A DNA stretch of 64,000 nt, taken from positions 7,949,501 to 8,013,500 of the forward strand of contig JACCIC010000002.1 in NCBI GenBank assembly GCA_018907035.1, given 5' to 3'. The notes below the pieces were generated by a model. It had not been told where the DNA came from, did no database searches, and saw only the letters and a list, made by a program, of their open reading frames with translations. Position 1 is the first letter of the stretch. Every line of letters begins with the position of its first letter. Below, piece after piece: positions 1 through 15,100 of the stretch. A program made the translations under genes and the position numbers. Source of the DNA: Sycobia sp. Sy_11 (taxonomy: Eukaryota; Arthropoda; Insecta; Hymenoptera; Epichrysomallidae).

Positions 1-959
1 ATTCCAAAATCAACGCTTGAATCATTGGTATAGTTCTTCCTGTTTTTGACTGTGAAAGAACAAGTCTTTCAAAAGTGTAATCTCAACTCAAAAGCATAGA
101 AATAGTATAAGATTTATTTAATCAAGCGATGTAAACATAGAAATGCGTTTTGTGAAGTAGGTGAAAGTTTTGCACGGTTACAGATTTTTATATTTGATAT
201 TGAGAATATATACAATACATATTATAACCTCAAATTTTTTGATTTATAATTTTTTCAATTTATTACATCATAAGACCACATCCATACAATATAATTATAG
301 GAATAATATCAGAATTGATGATTTGTTGTAACAGAATCTGAAGATGTAATGCATGTAGAAATATTTGTAGCGTACTAATCGTAACGATGGTGTAAATTAT
401 TGAATCACTAATTAATTAAAATTATCAACTAATTTTATCAACTAATTGTCATCTATTCAAGGCTAAGCTAAATACTGCAGCCACTAATTCGTTTGAATAC
501 GTTGGAATATAATAAATAGAAAATTTGAAAGGTCTTATGTATTCTTTTTAATGGTTTTGCAAAAAAAAAAAAAAATGAAGTGATATTTTTTCGCAATAAA
601 AACTGTTATCGCGAGTTCGACAAGAATATCTCTTTTGATTATTTTCTCCATACAGTTCGATATTTAACACTGAAGGAACACTGGCTAAAATTGGAGTAAT
701 CCCGATGCCATTTATAATAAATAAAAAAAATAAATAAAATCGAGTCTAACTAGCACGAAATAAATATGATGCTCTAACTATTATTTATGCGTCTACGATA
801 TAGTTAATGAACAATATTACAAAATTACTTTAATGATTTGTTTAATTATCTACAATTACGTTCAATATTTTATAAATATTGATATTTAAAGTTAGTTTCA
901 GATGCTCTCAATGTGAAGGTTTGCTACCAAATGAAATAAATAAATAAATAAATAAATAA

Positions 960-1003
<44 letters not shown>

Positions 1004-1344
1004 TGTTATGAAAACTGCAGCATCATTTGTTGTTACATAGGGCTTGTTACAAAATCTATCAACAAAACGTTTTAACATATTTATTCGTCGAACTCGAGTG
1101 GATTTTTTCTCTTCAAAAAGTAAAACTTAAATTTATTAAATTATTTAGAATTAGTTTCGTAACGTTTTGTCAATTTACGATAAGGCATGAACCATCTCAA
1201 GTATTTTGGAGAAGCTTTCCACTTTTGGTATATGGCTTTATGACGTCACATCAAGAATTCTGACTAATCCGATGTCAGGCAGTCGTCCAGGCAGCAAAGG
1301 CAAAAGGAAGCGCAAATATAATATAGACAGTGTATATATAGATC

Positions 1345-1394
<50 letters not shown>

Positions 1395-1395
1395 C

Positions 1396-1433
<38 letters not shown>

Positions 1434-1988
1434 GGATAGAGAGAGCGAGTAAGAGGAGGGGGGCATACGATTCGCACATGCGCAATCACGAGAAAAGAAC
1501 AAAAACTATATATATTCGAATAATTCGCACATCAGCTGATCACAGTGTGTTTGGGCCGTGGTTTCGGCTTATACTATACTCACGACTAAACTATATAAAA
1601 TGCGATGTACTCTTACCATATTCTTACTGACGAAAGTATATTTAAATTTTCATCAGTAAGAAGCTTTGAATGGATTAATGCACGATGGCTATCCTAATTA
1701 AAATGAACGATAAAATTTTTTTTTACTTTTTACCCCACTTATGCTTATTGATAAAATATAATTCATTATTGTCGGCAATTTTTCTGAGAAAAAAAAATTG
1801 AACAGATATTTCGGCAATAGGAATGTATATATTGATTACGCACTAAATCAACTGAAAAAATTTAAATGAAAATAAAGAAGCTTTCAATATTATTAACATA
1901 GACTGATAAGATAGTATATTTCGGGAGACCGCTCGTTCAACCTTTTAATTAATGACTTAGATATTAGGATATTTTCGTTCGTCTGATG

Positions 1989-2041
<53 letters not shown>

Positions 2042-2800
2042 AATAATATTAATATAATCAAGGCTGTACATCAGGAATCGTCAAATTATATATTAAAAGT
2101 GCAATGAATTTAGTAAAATATACCAATTTCGATTTGGATATATCAGATATATTATTATGTCCAGTCTTACGACGAACAGAACAGACACTCACTTATACGC
2201 ATAAGCAAGCACATACACATGCAAATACGATCTCAACTGCCGATATCGCATTTTCAGTTTTGGTAATCTAAATTTCCTATTTAAAACAAACAACAACAAC
2301 AAAGACAAAAAAAAAACAAAAAAAAAACAAAAAATAGAAACAGAAAAATGAACGCATACTACACATATTAATATTTTTATACTGTCTACCTGCGATTTAT
2401 TTTTTTCGAGCTACACCCCCCCCCTGCACGCTACTCGTGTCGATTCTAATGTTTACATACGCGCAACCGATATCTATTTAATGCTCGCTCAGACAATTTC
2501 TTATAGGTACAATTCATTATGCGCCAGTGCAGAGAACAATCGATCGAACGTAGAAGAAGCGCCCGCGTGCACGTGCGCATATTATTCTAATCCGCGGCGT
2601 TATTGCGCGGAGTTTAATCGGATTGTACATTAGTTTTGTTTTGTTTTTTTTTTTTTTTTTTTTTTCGTTCTAAAGCTATGATATTGTATAGTTAAATACT
2701 CACTCGGGGTGACGTTGGGGAGAAGAAAATTGTTACTCCCTCACTTTTTAATATTAAAGTTTTGTTTAAAAATGATGGAACGACGCGCGAGTAGCGTGGT
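1..2800. other. AT-rich intergenic DNA, no gene seen
   Basis: Contains AAAT/TA repeats at 934-1000, the GATA tract at 1346-1440, a TA tract at 1993-2038, poly-A and poly-T runs near 2310-2330 and 2645-2665, and a C-run at 2417-2425. Otherwise featureless. Confidence 0.6.
1346..1440. repeat. GATA tetranucleotide microsatellite
   Basis: About 23 GATA units with two interruptions (ACATA and TGGATA). Confidence 0.95.
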
Positions 2801-3171
2801 ATGATTGTCACAGCAGGCGATTAATATTTTAACGTTTTAACTATCTCTCTTTCTCTCTCTTTCGTCGGCTTTTTCCTTCGTAATAAGATATAGAGAGAAC
2901 TGAGTAAAGTGAAGCGGGGCTTGCTCTTGTATGGCAACCAACTGTGGCAACCAACTGCGCCAGAGTGTGGAGGAGAAAAAGCTTGTAACCTCTACACTCC
3001 TATACGCGAGAATGAGAATCAGAATGAGAACGAGAGTGATGAGAGAGAGAGAGAGAGAGAACGAGAGACTATCTGTGTTGCCTCTGGCCAGAACGCAGCG
3101 CGATACAACAGAGGCCAGAAGAGATAAAGTGAAGAAAAGAGAGAAAGGGAGAAGAGAAGAGAAAGAAGCGT

Positions 3172-3215
<44 letters not shown>

Positions 3216-3229
3216 AGAGACAGAGAGAC

Positions 3230-3298
<69 letters not shown>
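3172..3298. repeat. CA then GA compound microsatellite
   Basis: (CA)n at 3172-3212 passes into (GA)n up to 3298 with a few ACAG interruptions. Confidence 0.95.
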
Positions 3299-3301
<3 letters not shown>

Positions 3302-3616
3302 GTATAACTGAAGAGAGAAAAGATTTGCCGGAGCGATAAGAAAACCGTCGTCGCCATCGACCGTCGTCTTCGTCGCGTTGCGATCGCTTGTGGAAGGTGC
3401 ACAGAAAACGTAATTTTTAAACTAAAAAATTCCCAAGAGTCTCTAATTAACCGTAAACCAAATCCCATGTAATATTCAATTTTATAACCGACCATATCGC
3501 GTGGGTATATAAATATATATAGTTGTCTATTTCCCATAATGCCGGAGTTCCCATTGATCACAACCATATAGCACACGTCGCCGTTTTCAGGGGGATAAGG
3601 GAGATTTTTCAGAGCC

Positions 3617-3618
<2 letters not shown>

Positions 3619-3667
<49 letters not shown>

Positions 3668-3903
3668 CGAGCGTGTGTGTGTGTCAGAGAGAGAAAGAAG
3701 AAGAGGGGTGGAAGAGAGGGAATAGGAAGCCACGATGCCATAGGGGAGGGGGCTATGTAGGGGTTGTACAAGGGAGAAATGACCGTCGGGTGTATCTATC
3801 GCTGCTCTATCTTATTCCCTCCCTCTCTCTCTCTCTCTCTCCCTCACTATCTTGTATCAGCTTGTACATACCGTAACTGCGTTGTATCCGTGTCAATTTC
3901 ATG

Positions 3904-3980
<77 letters not shown>
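3619..3980. repeat. GA-rich microsatellite pair
   Basis: (GA)n at 3619-3663 and at 3907-3980. Between them lies GC-richer DNA with a short CT tract at 3822-3842. Confidence 0.9.
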
Positions 3981-3981
<1 letters not shown>

Positions 3982-4170
3982 ATTTTATGCATAACTACAA
4001 ACGACAAACACCATGGTATGTGTCTATCTATATATAACAAAGAGGAAGTGTGTAATAAACGTATATATATATTTGCAGCGTCGATGTGTGCCTTTGTGTA
4101 GTGTATCAAAGAGAATATAATAAATTATATATCCGTCAAATGCATATAATGCGCACATTTAAATGCGTGT

Positions 4171-4236
<66 letters not shown>

Positions 4237-4566
4237 GACTGTACATACACACGTATATAATACAGTCCCTCGCAATGGTGTTCTTTCTTCGGTACATATA
4301 TTTACACTAATGCACTGAGCGAACCAATACACCCACAACCTACCTACCTATATACCAATGCCATTTTACAACCTTTTACCTGATATTCTCAGATTATTAT
4401 ACCTGCTGTGGAGAGAACTGTAATATGTCTCGTCTTTCGACCTTTCGAGATTATTTAGCGAAATTTGAAAAAAATTTAGATCGTAGATATTATATAATGT
4501 CCTTGCCAAGTTGATATAAAAAATCAAAAACAAGAAAAGTTGTATTACCTAGCAGCTTTTCTCTTT

Positions 4567-4633
<67 letters not shown>

Positions 4634-5025
4634 TGAGGGAGAGAGAGCGAGCGAGCGAGAGAGAGAGAGAGAGACTTTGTTATGTTGCCTATTTCTTCTC
4701 ATGCCTTCTGCATGTGTAGTTTTGTAACGCAAATTTTCACAAAGAAACGATAACAAGAATAAAATGTATATTGCGTCGAAGCATTGATTTTATAAAACGT
4801 TGCAAACCTTATCGATTGAGGTTATAGTCGCGGGAGAGATTTGGTTCACAATCAGCTCGAGGCTCTTTCTCTTATCTCTACCTACAATATTATACATTTG
4901 AAACAGAAAAAAATTATTATCGAATGAAGGGTAAATCTAACAATATATCTCTAATATCTTAACATTCTCTCACTATTAAAAATCAACGTGGGACCCTTGT
5001 ATACAGACGTAAGCAAAAGAGATAA

Positions 5026-5078
<53 letters not shown>

Positions 5079-5257
5079 TTCTCTCTCTCTCTCTCTTTCT
5101 TTCAACGACCGCCCATGTATAACTTGGCTTTCCGTTGCTCTCCACCGAGCAATGGAGGCCGAGAAAGACACAACTAGCGTGTGTTATATATATCTATACG
5201 TATTTCTTGCCCAGTAGCACTCATGCACAGCTCTATATATATATCCCGTCCAGCATT

Positions 5258-5295
<38 letters not shown>

Positions 5296-5349
5296 ACACC
5301 GTCGATACCCTCTGACGTAGTCATCAGTTTTCACCCCCCTTGTCGCTAT

Positions 5350-5411
<62 letters not shown>

Positions 5412-5792
5412 TCCCATTTTCTTTAGAGTACCTAATATAAGAATATTAAAATAAATTTTTTTAGCGTTGTATATATAAATATGTATATACTTAGGCATAT
5501 TATTAAAGGCAAGTAACAAGGAGAAATGTATTCAATGCGTGAAACAGAAGGGGGAAGAAGGCAGACGAAATTTTACTTAACAGATCCTTCCATCGTCCTC
5601 CAATTTCGATTTCTCATCGCATCATCACGTGCCCGAAGGACAGACACAGAAATATTATATGAATCACAGGGGGGGGAGGTCAGAAACAGCAGGAGCAGTA
5701 CGTTATGCATGCTGCACCTGAGATAAAAAGAGAGAAAGAGAGAGATAAAGAGAGAGAGAGAGAAAGTGAAGTACAGCCGTACCACACTCATC

Positions 5793-5840
<48 letters not shown>

Positions 5841-5863
5841 AAAAAGCTACACGTAGAATTACC

Positions 5864-5990
5864 TGAATGACAGGAAGCGCATAGTCCTCCTCGAAGCATC
5901 GCCCCTGGGGCCACCACCCCGAGCTTTGAGGCTCGCGGCGAGGACAGTGAGGACGGCGACGACGAGGACAGAGGCAGACACAGGCCTGCG
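5864..5990 (-). other. Candidate 5' exon end with splice donor, copy A
   Basis: A GC-rich block whose minus strand ends CTGTCATTCAG|GTAATTCT, a usable donor at 5862. A candidate acceptor CGTGCGCAG|GCC lies near 5990. Its last ~35 nt resemble the end of the block at 31.0 kb. It contains an ATG (minus strand, codons MRFLSF) just before the donor. Exon status is inferred. Confidence 0.3.
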
Positions 5991-7325
5991 CACGAACAAG
6001 GAACGACCAACCACGTCGACCTCTCTCTCGCTCTCCTTTTTTCCTCGTGTATATATATAAACGCGCACTTTCTCGAGTCTCTCCTTGCACAATTGGAGGC
6101 TTTATATGTGTATATAAAATCGCTATACCCTTCGTATATGCATTCATACACACTCACGCGCACTATATTTTAATTATTATACTGCGTGCACAGTAGCTTA
6201 TTTATATATATATATATACATTTATACACGCAAGACTGGGGAAACTGCTTTTTCAGCAGCAGAGCTGAGAGAGAATTTTGTACATGTATATGTATATATC
6301 TCGTGATATATACGCACTGGGCAACACTGAAACTACTCCTACTGCTGTTACTACACTACTGAAACTGAACTGACTTCGCCGCTCCGATCCGTTTCTCCCT
6401 CTCTCTCCCTCTCTCTCTCTCTATCTCTCTCTTTCTTCTGCATCAACTCGCCTCCTATAAGGGCCTCTCTCGATGAAACGAACAAGTCTGTGAGCGCAAG
6501 AGAGACAGAAAGAAACCTGGAGAAGAGGCAGAAAGAAGCAGAAGGGGGGGGGGCCAAAAACCTAAAGTAGGGTCGAGCTGTAGACTATAATGTGGCTGGG
6601 TTAACGACAAGCCTGAGGTGCCTGTGACCTGGGCGCGGAGTTTAACGTAACTTCAAACCGTGCTTCAACGAACTAACGATCTTTTATAACGAATTATATA
6701 TGTACAGTATTCGAACACTAAGTTCCGAGGCGTGTTCGAATTCGGGCAAAAGCAGAACTCAGGCATCGGCGAGCACTAAACTGACGGTGCTGCGCCTGCC
6801 AGCCTACCAAACGCACACACACGCGCGCGCGCGCGAAAGTCGCCTTCCCCGTATAGAATAGTAGGAACTGGTAGGAGTATCCGTGAGCTCGGGTTCTCTG
6901 TAATACGCGTGCGCCGCCGCCGCGCAGTACGACGGGCGCACGTTTCACTTTTGTCCCGTTTCCAACCGCGCCGTGTACGAGGTTTACCCCTACCTCCGCA
7001 CTTCCACCAGCTCAACGCTACCTCGCCTTCTCGCTCTCCGTCTCTGTCTCTCTCCCTCCCACTGCTGTATCACAGCGTCTCGACATGCTATACCTATATA
7101 CATGCTATCAACGTGCTACACGCCTATCTGCGCTTGTATAGGTTTTCCTACACACGCTTGGCTCACGGACGCGCGATAAAGGCCAGCTCGTATATATACC
7201 TGTTCTCTCGTGCACAAAGTGCGGATTTTATATTGTAGCAGGGGGGGAATGAGTTGTGTGGGTGAGTCTGGAAGAGAGAGGAGGGGGGTCGTCTGTCGTG
7301 CTATATAACGTCCATGGTGCTCTCG

Positions 7326-7389
<64 letters not shown>

Positions 7390-7579
7390 TGCGCGTGTGT
7401 GCACACGTGAGAATGTCGTCGTCGTCCCGCGCGCGTGTGTATGTGTCTGTGTGCGCGCGCACGTCGAGGCTCTGCTGATAGGAGCATTCGGAGCATAGCG
7501 CGTATACATATATCTAGACAATCCACACATTCGTTCTAGCAGAAATTCAAGCTGAAGTAGTGTGCATGAGCACGCTTAT

Positions 7580-7642
<63 letters not shown>

Positions 7643-7700
7643 TAAACTTAAAGGCAATGTAAAATTCACTTTACAAATATTTTATTTAAATTAATACAAG

Positions 7701-8188
7701 CGACATTGCTTATCGAAATTATTAGTAGAACTTCAAAATAAAAGTAAAAGTGTTGTATTTATTTATTAAAAAGGCATTCTTCAATTTCAATATACGTAGA
7801 ATTATTAAACGATATTATGCATTAGTTAGAAAAGTTAAAAAATTCTTTTCCTAATTTTGTCTAAATCATTTGTTTAGGTATCTAAGCGTGTGAATCAGCA
7901 ATAAATATGATATTACATGGCTAAGGGTAAAACAATTGTCATTTAAAATAGACAATTAAAACACTTCAACTGTTCAAATTTAATGCATTTCGATATAAGA
8001 GAGTGTTACCTTAAGGGTTAAAACATTTTAAAAGATCATTTATATTACTAAGAAAGTTGATAAACATTGACTCATAAATCATTAATTGGATAAATTTCCT
8101 GTAACGTAGAATAGTTCTACAATTTACACTACTTATTTTTTCAACTTTCGAAAATTTTTATCAAGATAAATTTTTTAATTATGTCAAC

Positions 8189-8251
<63 letters not shown>

Positions 8252-11200
8252 GTTTATTTATAATACTGTTCTGTTTCAATTTGTAACTTCGAATCATAAT
8301 AAATACATATAGTTTCAATAAAGTTAAAACCCGTAAAGCTCAAGGAATGTTTGGAGAACAAATAATTTTATAAGAATTCAATTTTAACAAAGAAAGCGGA
8401 GAAAAGCTTCTTTCATTACTCAGCAGTATTGATTGCCACTCTACAAGCTTTATCTAAAGATTTATATAACGATATACTCTGTATTTTCAAAAAGAGACGA
8501 TTTTTCTAGTTTCTTTCAATTTGATAAAATTGGATATCAATAATGTAAATAGTTAAAAGAATATTTATGACAATAGTAAAAAAATAAATGATAAAGCCAG
8601 GATATATCAACAATTATTGTTAATCTGTACATTAAAGATATTTTTAAGTTAACATTTCAATTTTTTTACATATAAATTCTGTTCCTTACATTTATCATAT
8701 ATTAAACTTTAATATATCCAAGTATATGAAAGTAAGAATATTTTTATGAATAAGATACAAACTAAACATATCAAGCGGACAGTATAAGTGACGACCTTTA
8801 CTTTAACCTTAAGTTCAAGTATAAACTAATCTAATTTATATGATTCTCGCGGGATTCGTAAATCGCGATCATGTTTTTCGTGTTTTTAAAAAAAAAAAAA
8901 TTGTTTTGTTTTAATATCCTCTATTTTGCTAACCACCTTAAATTTTCTAATAAAATGTTTCAAAATATTATTTACTTATCTATTATGGTTTATTACTATT
9001 GGCTCTTATATGAACTCGTTTATTTTAATTAGCAAAAAAAGTAATATATCATTATTAATTTTTTCTTTTTACATCACGCGGATATTAATTACATAATCTA
9101 ATAATTATATATTAAAAGTACATAAAAGAAATGATTTATCAACAACTATTATTCTACATTGTTTCGAATATGAATTTATTATTAGTACATTTAAAAAAGA
9201 TAAACATTATTCAAATAAATAAAAATCAAACAATAAATTTTTATTGTTAAAACTAGTTAAATGTTATTAAAATATCCTTTTACAACACTAATAATAATTT
9301 TGAAATAATTGTTAATTTAAATATTGTATTTAAATATATAATGATAAGAAAGTTTTTATTTTTGTTTATAAATTAAAATTAGTTTTTTCCTCTGATTAGC
9401 CTAAAATATATATTGAAAAGAAACTCTATAAATTAAAATAACGTTAATGAAACATTTTGGTTATTAAACTATAATACGCCATTAACAAAGTTCTTGAATT
9501 TAGTCGATTCTCTTATTTATTATTTAATAAAAGGTTTATGAATAAGTCTTTTCGTTATTTTTCTTAATCAGTTTCGAAAAAAAGTCTTAACTAGCTAAAC
9601 CTATTTTAAATATTAGCTTTGTCAGTCACGATCTTTGTGTTTCTGTAAAGTTTGAATTTCTAATAGATAGTTAAAATTCATTAGAGATTTAGATAAACAG
9701 TGAAATTTTGGTAGAAATAAACTATAAATTATATGTTTTTTTGCTCAATAGTTTCTAAAGATAAAGAACGAGATAAAGAAAGAAAACAAGAGATAAAAAC
9801 ACCACGGGAAACAAAAAATTTAATTAAAAGTATAGAATACGTTTGTCGGTATTTGTCAATACATTTCATTCAAGGTTTCAAAAAAAGAGTTCTTCTTTTA
9901 CCTTGGAATAACCGCAAAGATTAATCCAGAGAAAAAATTCTATTGTAAATTTTACTTTATTGAAAATCAACGTCAGTTTCTTACTTTTTATTCCACATTT
10001 TTTTTAATTTAATACGCACGCACTTTTTATTATATATGTTAAAAACTTATTTTAAAAGGAATTAAAATAAAAAATTTTTAATGCCACGTGAATAAACTGC
10101 TAATATAATGGGCTGATATTAAATGACGGATACTATACATATAAAACCTGCAATTTTCTACTGCAATAACATTTTTTAAATAACTTTTTACAGTGTAATA
10201 TCCGCATTTGTGAGATTGCACACGCAAGGCGCATGCGCGTCCCGCCATTTGCGTAAATGTAAAAAATAAAAGGAAATGATTTTTTTCTCTCTCTATTTTT
10301 TCCACAATATACAGTTAGTATAACATTATGACGACATTGTTCATTACTCGTAATTACCCATCATGGTGTTAATAAATTTAACTTATATTTAAGTACTATA
10401 TTATAAAGCTCAGACAAATATTCAGAAGTAATATTTTATTACAGTACTGATGATACGTTTGAAGACCTTAAAATATCCTTTTAACTGCGCTGCGCGTATA
10501 TTGAAATCATTCGATTGTTAACTGGCATACTTTTACTTTCGTAGCTAAAATCGCTAACAGCCGGCCAGTAAAATTAGGTCAGAAAAAAATTGGAATTTAA
10601 CAAAAACTCGATACCTGCATTTTTCTCTTACGTGAAAATGACCGAACCGTCCATACTTATACGCACACGCACACACGCACACATTATGAACATATTATTT
10701 TTGTTATTTGGTAGGCAAAGTTTACATAAAGTCTCGACTACTGCAATTTTTTTTAATTTTTAAATACAATGCCTCATTTTTAATATAAAAAGAACCAAAA
10801 GTCAAATAACTGTAGAGAGCAAAAGAAAAAGAGAGACAGACAGAGAGCTCACTTATATCTGAAAGTAAAGCTAATTCGGCGGATCTACAAAATTTTTATA
10901 ACTTTAAAAAAGAAATGAAAAAATTGTAAAAGTAAAACTTTTTTCATGTTTGACGTTTTGCGCGTATTTTTCTATCAGTAAAACTTTATGGTTTATCGAT
11001 GGATTTTGTTTTAAAGATGAACTCTAACATATAACTTTGCGGTCAGTTCACTGAAATCGATCGGCGAGAATCTGAAATAAAACTTTAGAAAAGAATATCT
11101 TGCTAAGTTTCAATTGCTATATCCGAACTTTTAATTACCTTGGAACCAGGAAAACTACAAGATTTTTAATTAAAACGTATAAAGTCTGCTTTAGCTTTCG

Positions 11201-13022
11201 TCAAAAAACTAATTGTACCCGAAAGTTTTACTGCAAAATTTTCTTTTTCTTTTAACCTTTCACAACCATGGAAATTGTGATCTGTGATCACAGTTTTGAG
11301 GTATCCCACATAATAGACATTAGCAATTATTAAAGATGTTATTCGCCTGTTAGATACATATGATAAAAAAATGTCATTGATTTTGCTCAAATATAGCATT
11401 TGTCTGGGAAAATATGTGACACGTAGAAAATCGATAGAAGCGAAAGAAAACATTTCTAATTTCAAACATCTGTAGTAACTTCTCATCGTATGGAGCTCAT
11501 GTTCGGATCGAGTTAAAATTTTTTTTTCACCTAAACTACAGAATTTTCACCGTTTGATTAAATTTTTTTTCTAGAACATAATTAAAAATTGAGATGCAGT
11601 TTTTATTTTTCAATTCAATATGTCTTTTATTTCGATATCTTAACTTTGATCAACTTAAAGTAAAGTCAAAGCACAGCCTATAATTTCTATGCCCGTCAAA
11701 AACTGATCAAATTTAAAACTTGTAAAATCCGTGCAACTGTTTAAGCCAAGACAATTTTTAATTACGTCCTAGATTTTCTGTAATGTAACATTGACATTAA
11801 CGAGTAAACAGCAATTTAAAAAAATGGGGGAAAACTTCATCGACCTGAACTAAAAACAAGCTTCTTGCGACGACTTGCGAGGTGAATTACAGTTCTTTGA
11901 ATTGAGGTATGAAAACGAGGAGGATACTTTATAAATATTTATACTCTTGTTTACACATACAAATTTTGTATTTATGTTAATATTTATAATTTATTTTATA
12001 ATAATCATTAATTGTTGTAAGGTATATTGTTCCTCGAACAATTGTCTTATAATACAACTATATCATGAATATTAATAAGTGTAAAACAATGTCATGTTTG
12101 TACGAGATTTATAATGATGATTTCGTTAGTTACGATTTCATTACTGATTTTTACTTGATAGTCCCCTTACATTCTCTTACAAACTGAATATGATTTACTC
12201 CAAAAGAAATAATTTGCAATAATTAAAAGGACTTATAATTTAAACAATTATACAAGATTATGGTGATTATCAAAGCTGCTTATCAATGCTTATATGTATT
12301 GTTTTGAATCGGGATATTGAAGTCCGTTTACCAACGAATAAATAAAAAACTATTAAATAAATAAATTTTTAGAAAAGAATCTCCCTTTTGTTACAAATCC
12401 ATATCTTCGACCTTTTTATAATCCGTCATATGTCTATCGGTATTCTTTCTTTAGAAAACCGATGCTGTCCAACTCCTTCAGCCCTTCAATGGCAATCACT
12501 TTTTTTCTATTCGTAAATTTAGAACATCAACTATATTACCTAACACTCGATTCTTTTCGGATGCATTTTATTCGCAGTCTTATTTTACTCTCAAATTGGC
12601 AGGCATCGATGTCGAAAACTATCAACAATTAAATCTGGGGATCGTAAATTTCATCACAAAAATTTCATAAATTCATCGAATAAAAAATTGGCTTTAAAAA
12701 AAAGTGGTGGAGGATTTAATTAAATAAATAGACTCGATATTCTTAAGCTGTGTATCAATTCATTGAGAAAAAAAATGTTTATTCTGCAAAATATTACATA
12801 TTATTGTCGTTAAAATTGAGAAACAAATGTCTCGAGTGATCATGTTATTTATTTTTTTTTTTTAGAAATTCATTTATATAAATTGCTTTATATCGAATGA
12901 ATTTCTTTTGAAATTTTTATTACAAGCTATTGTGCTTTAACAGTGACGCGCAAAATAGCGTATATCCTTACTTTCTATTTTACAAATTTAATGAGATTAT
13001 TTACGCGCGTTGTCTTCATAAA

Positions 13023-13090
<68 letters not shown>

Positions 13091-15100
13091 GATTCGTAGA
13101 GTACCCGCGAACTTAAGGATCAAATTTTTTTTTTTAATAAATTATACGTTTTGCCGGGAATTCTATGATGGACACTCGTCCAATAGTGCGTAACTATGGG
13201 TGAATCCATTTCTATGACCCTGCGGGGTTTCTACTCGTGTCAGATTAAAATTCAGACACATCCAATAAATGAAACAGATTGTAAATGAATCAGAATATTC
13301 GATAAAAAATTTTTTTCCTTCCTCAATGTTTACTCTGTAATCAAGTTTTAATCTACGCGCTGCTCTATACTTAATTGCATAACAAACTTTACATTGTTAT
13401 TTAATATTCACGTTACGTTTACGTATACTATTTCATTTATTGAATGTATCTGCGCAGTGCGCACTGACCCAATGAAAGTGTAGAAGCCATGCAGCAGATT
13501 GCAGAGACACGAAAATGGATTAATAACAGTTAGGTGCTATTGAAATAGCGTGCACGATGTATAAAATTTACAATATAGCCTGATTAGGAAAATTTCCAGC
13601 ATTACAGGATTAGCTGTGCACTGGGAATTATCTGCTTATAGAGATCAAGAATTCAGGTAAACAATTTCATTAAAAGCCGTGACCCAAAGCTCGGACACTC
13701 CTTGTCAGTATATATAATTCCATTTATATCTGTATTATAAATCAAGTATTCATGGATTCAATTCTCGTAAGGTCTTGGATTATTTGATTTATAGACGGAA
13801 CTGATCGTATGATTTTCAATGCAACTGAAGCCTATATGTCAATGTTTGAGTTGGCCGCAGCGCCTTTTCATAAAAATATTACGACGCAAATAAAACTAAA
13901 GTTTTTTTTTCTTCGATCTACAAGAAAAGCATTTGGAAATTATTAAGATATGGATCCTTCCGACTGTTAATCTTAATGGGATATCGGAGTAAAAGCTGAC
14001 CGCCAACCTAATGAGCTCATAAGTATCATTTCGTGATTGATCAGGATGAATAAACAACATTATCGTATCATTATTCATTAGAAATTTTGTTTCTTTTTTT
14101 TGTTTAACAGTGGATTATTAAGGGGATGTCGGGGTATAATGTGACCGTCATAACGTGGAGTAACACGACAGAAGTTTTGACTCTGATTTTTGATAATATG
14201 ACAATTTCTATATTTTAATGGTGATCAATGGTGGTTTAGCGAGCTTATTGTCGCGATAAACAATCATAATGTGCACGACAGTTGTGGAAATTACGACTGT
14301 AATTAGTGAAGTTCGGCTCGACGCGCGGTGGACATGAAGACACCTGTAAACAGGGACAAACTATATCGTTGGATTATCTGTCCTTGGCAGACACGTGTGT
14401 CTCTATGCCCAACGTCGAGCGTCGCAAATTACACTTGTAAATTTCATCATTTCCACGACCATTAGTTGAATTATAATTAGTTGTCTTGGGAGTATAATCG
14501 CAACTAAGCAACTGTATTTCATCATTGAATTGTAGAAATTGTTAGATTATCAAAAATCGTCGTCAAAACTTCTGACATGATAAGCTACGTTACGTAGGTA
14601 TAAGCTTTTACTCTGACATGTTCTTAAATCGTTGCTAAGTCCTTTATAAAGCCATCTGAGTTTGAGAAGAATGGTATTTTTAATAGGCATAAAGTTAGTA
14701 TTGCGAGAAATTTATTTTCAAACAAATATAAACGTAAATTCATATATAAGTAACTTTTCAACCATGTCTTTAATATATTTTCTATAAACGTTATGTAGTT
14801 TATGATGCAATTATACTTGTCCTACAAAGGAATGTTTATAAATACATTCATTTTCAGTTTATATACCATTAGTCGTTGAAAACAAATAATTATGAAGTTT
14901 GCGTTATAATAAATTTGAAACGTGTATATGTATATATATATTCAAAGTCTGGCCTCCAAAGAAAATATATCCATCCGTGAGGGCCACCTTAAATTAAATT
15001 TTTCTTCGCCTTACAAGTCGTTCGCGTGAGTTCGAAATGAATTCTGTAAAATAAACGACAAAAAATTTGCTCTCGATCGGCATTAATATCCGCGCAAATA
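7701..15100. other. AT-rich gene-poor stretch
   Basis: Holds a CT tract (8192-8248), a TA tract (13027-13086) and the fold-back element at 14.1-14.6 kb. An ATG-started frame of 106 codons on the minus strand (11486-11166) is free of simple repeats but shows no domain I know. It could be a chance frame or a transposon remnant. Confidence 0.5.
14120..14630. mobile_element. Degenerate fold-back element
   Basis: GACAGAAGTTTTGACTCTGA at 14167 and the following TTTTTGATAATATGACAATTTCTA are matched in inverted orientation by TAGAAATTGTTAGATTATCA and AAAATCGTCGTCAAAACTTCTGAC at 14533-14576. Weaker matching continues outward (ATAACGT / ACGTTAC; GATGTC / GACATG) and inward (GTGGAAAT / ATTTCCAC). Non-coding, probably an old MITE of about 500 bp. 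Confidence 0.65.

Larger units (their letters stand above)
2801..7700. other. Microsatellite-dense, locally GC-rich region
   Basis: TA tracts at 4171-4234, 5027-5072, 5353-5406, 7328-7386 and 7586-7638; GA/CT at 4567-4672, 5259-5290 and 5728-5765; CA at 5793-5837. CpG-rich stretches lie at 3330-3400, 5870-6000 and 6760-7240. Long open frames here are all repeat-driven. Apart from the candidate exon at 5.86-5.99 kb I see no gene. Confidence 0.6.

Noticed and set aside
2837..4109. Long open frames of Ser/Leu, Arg/Glu and Cys/Val repeats
   Set aside because: They are produced by GA/CT and CA microsatellites in every frame on both strands.
11166..11486. 106-codon ATG frame on the minus strand
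   Set aside because: Not repeat-driven, but no family, no splice context and low-complexity AT surroundings. Kept only as a note.
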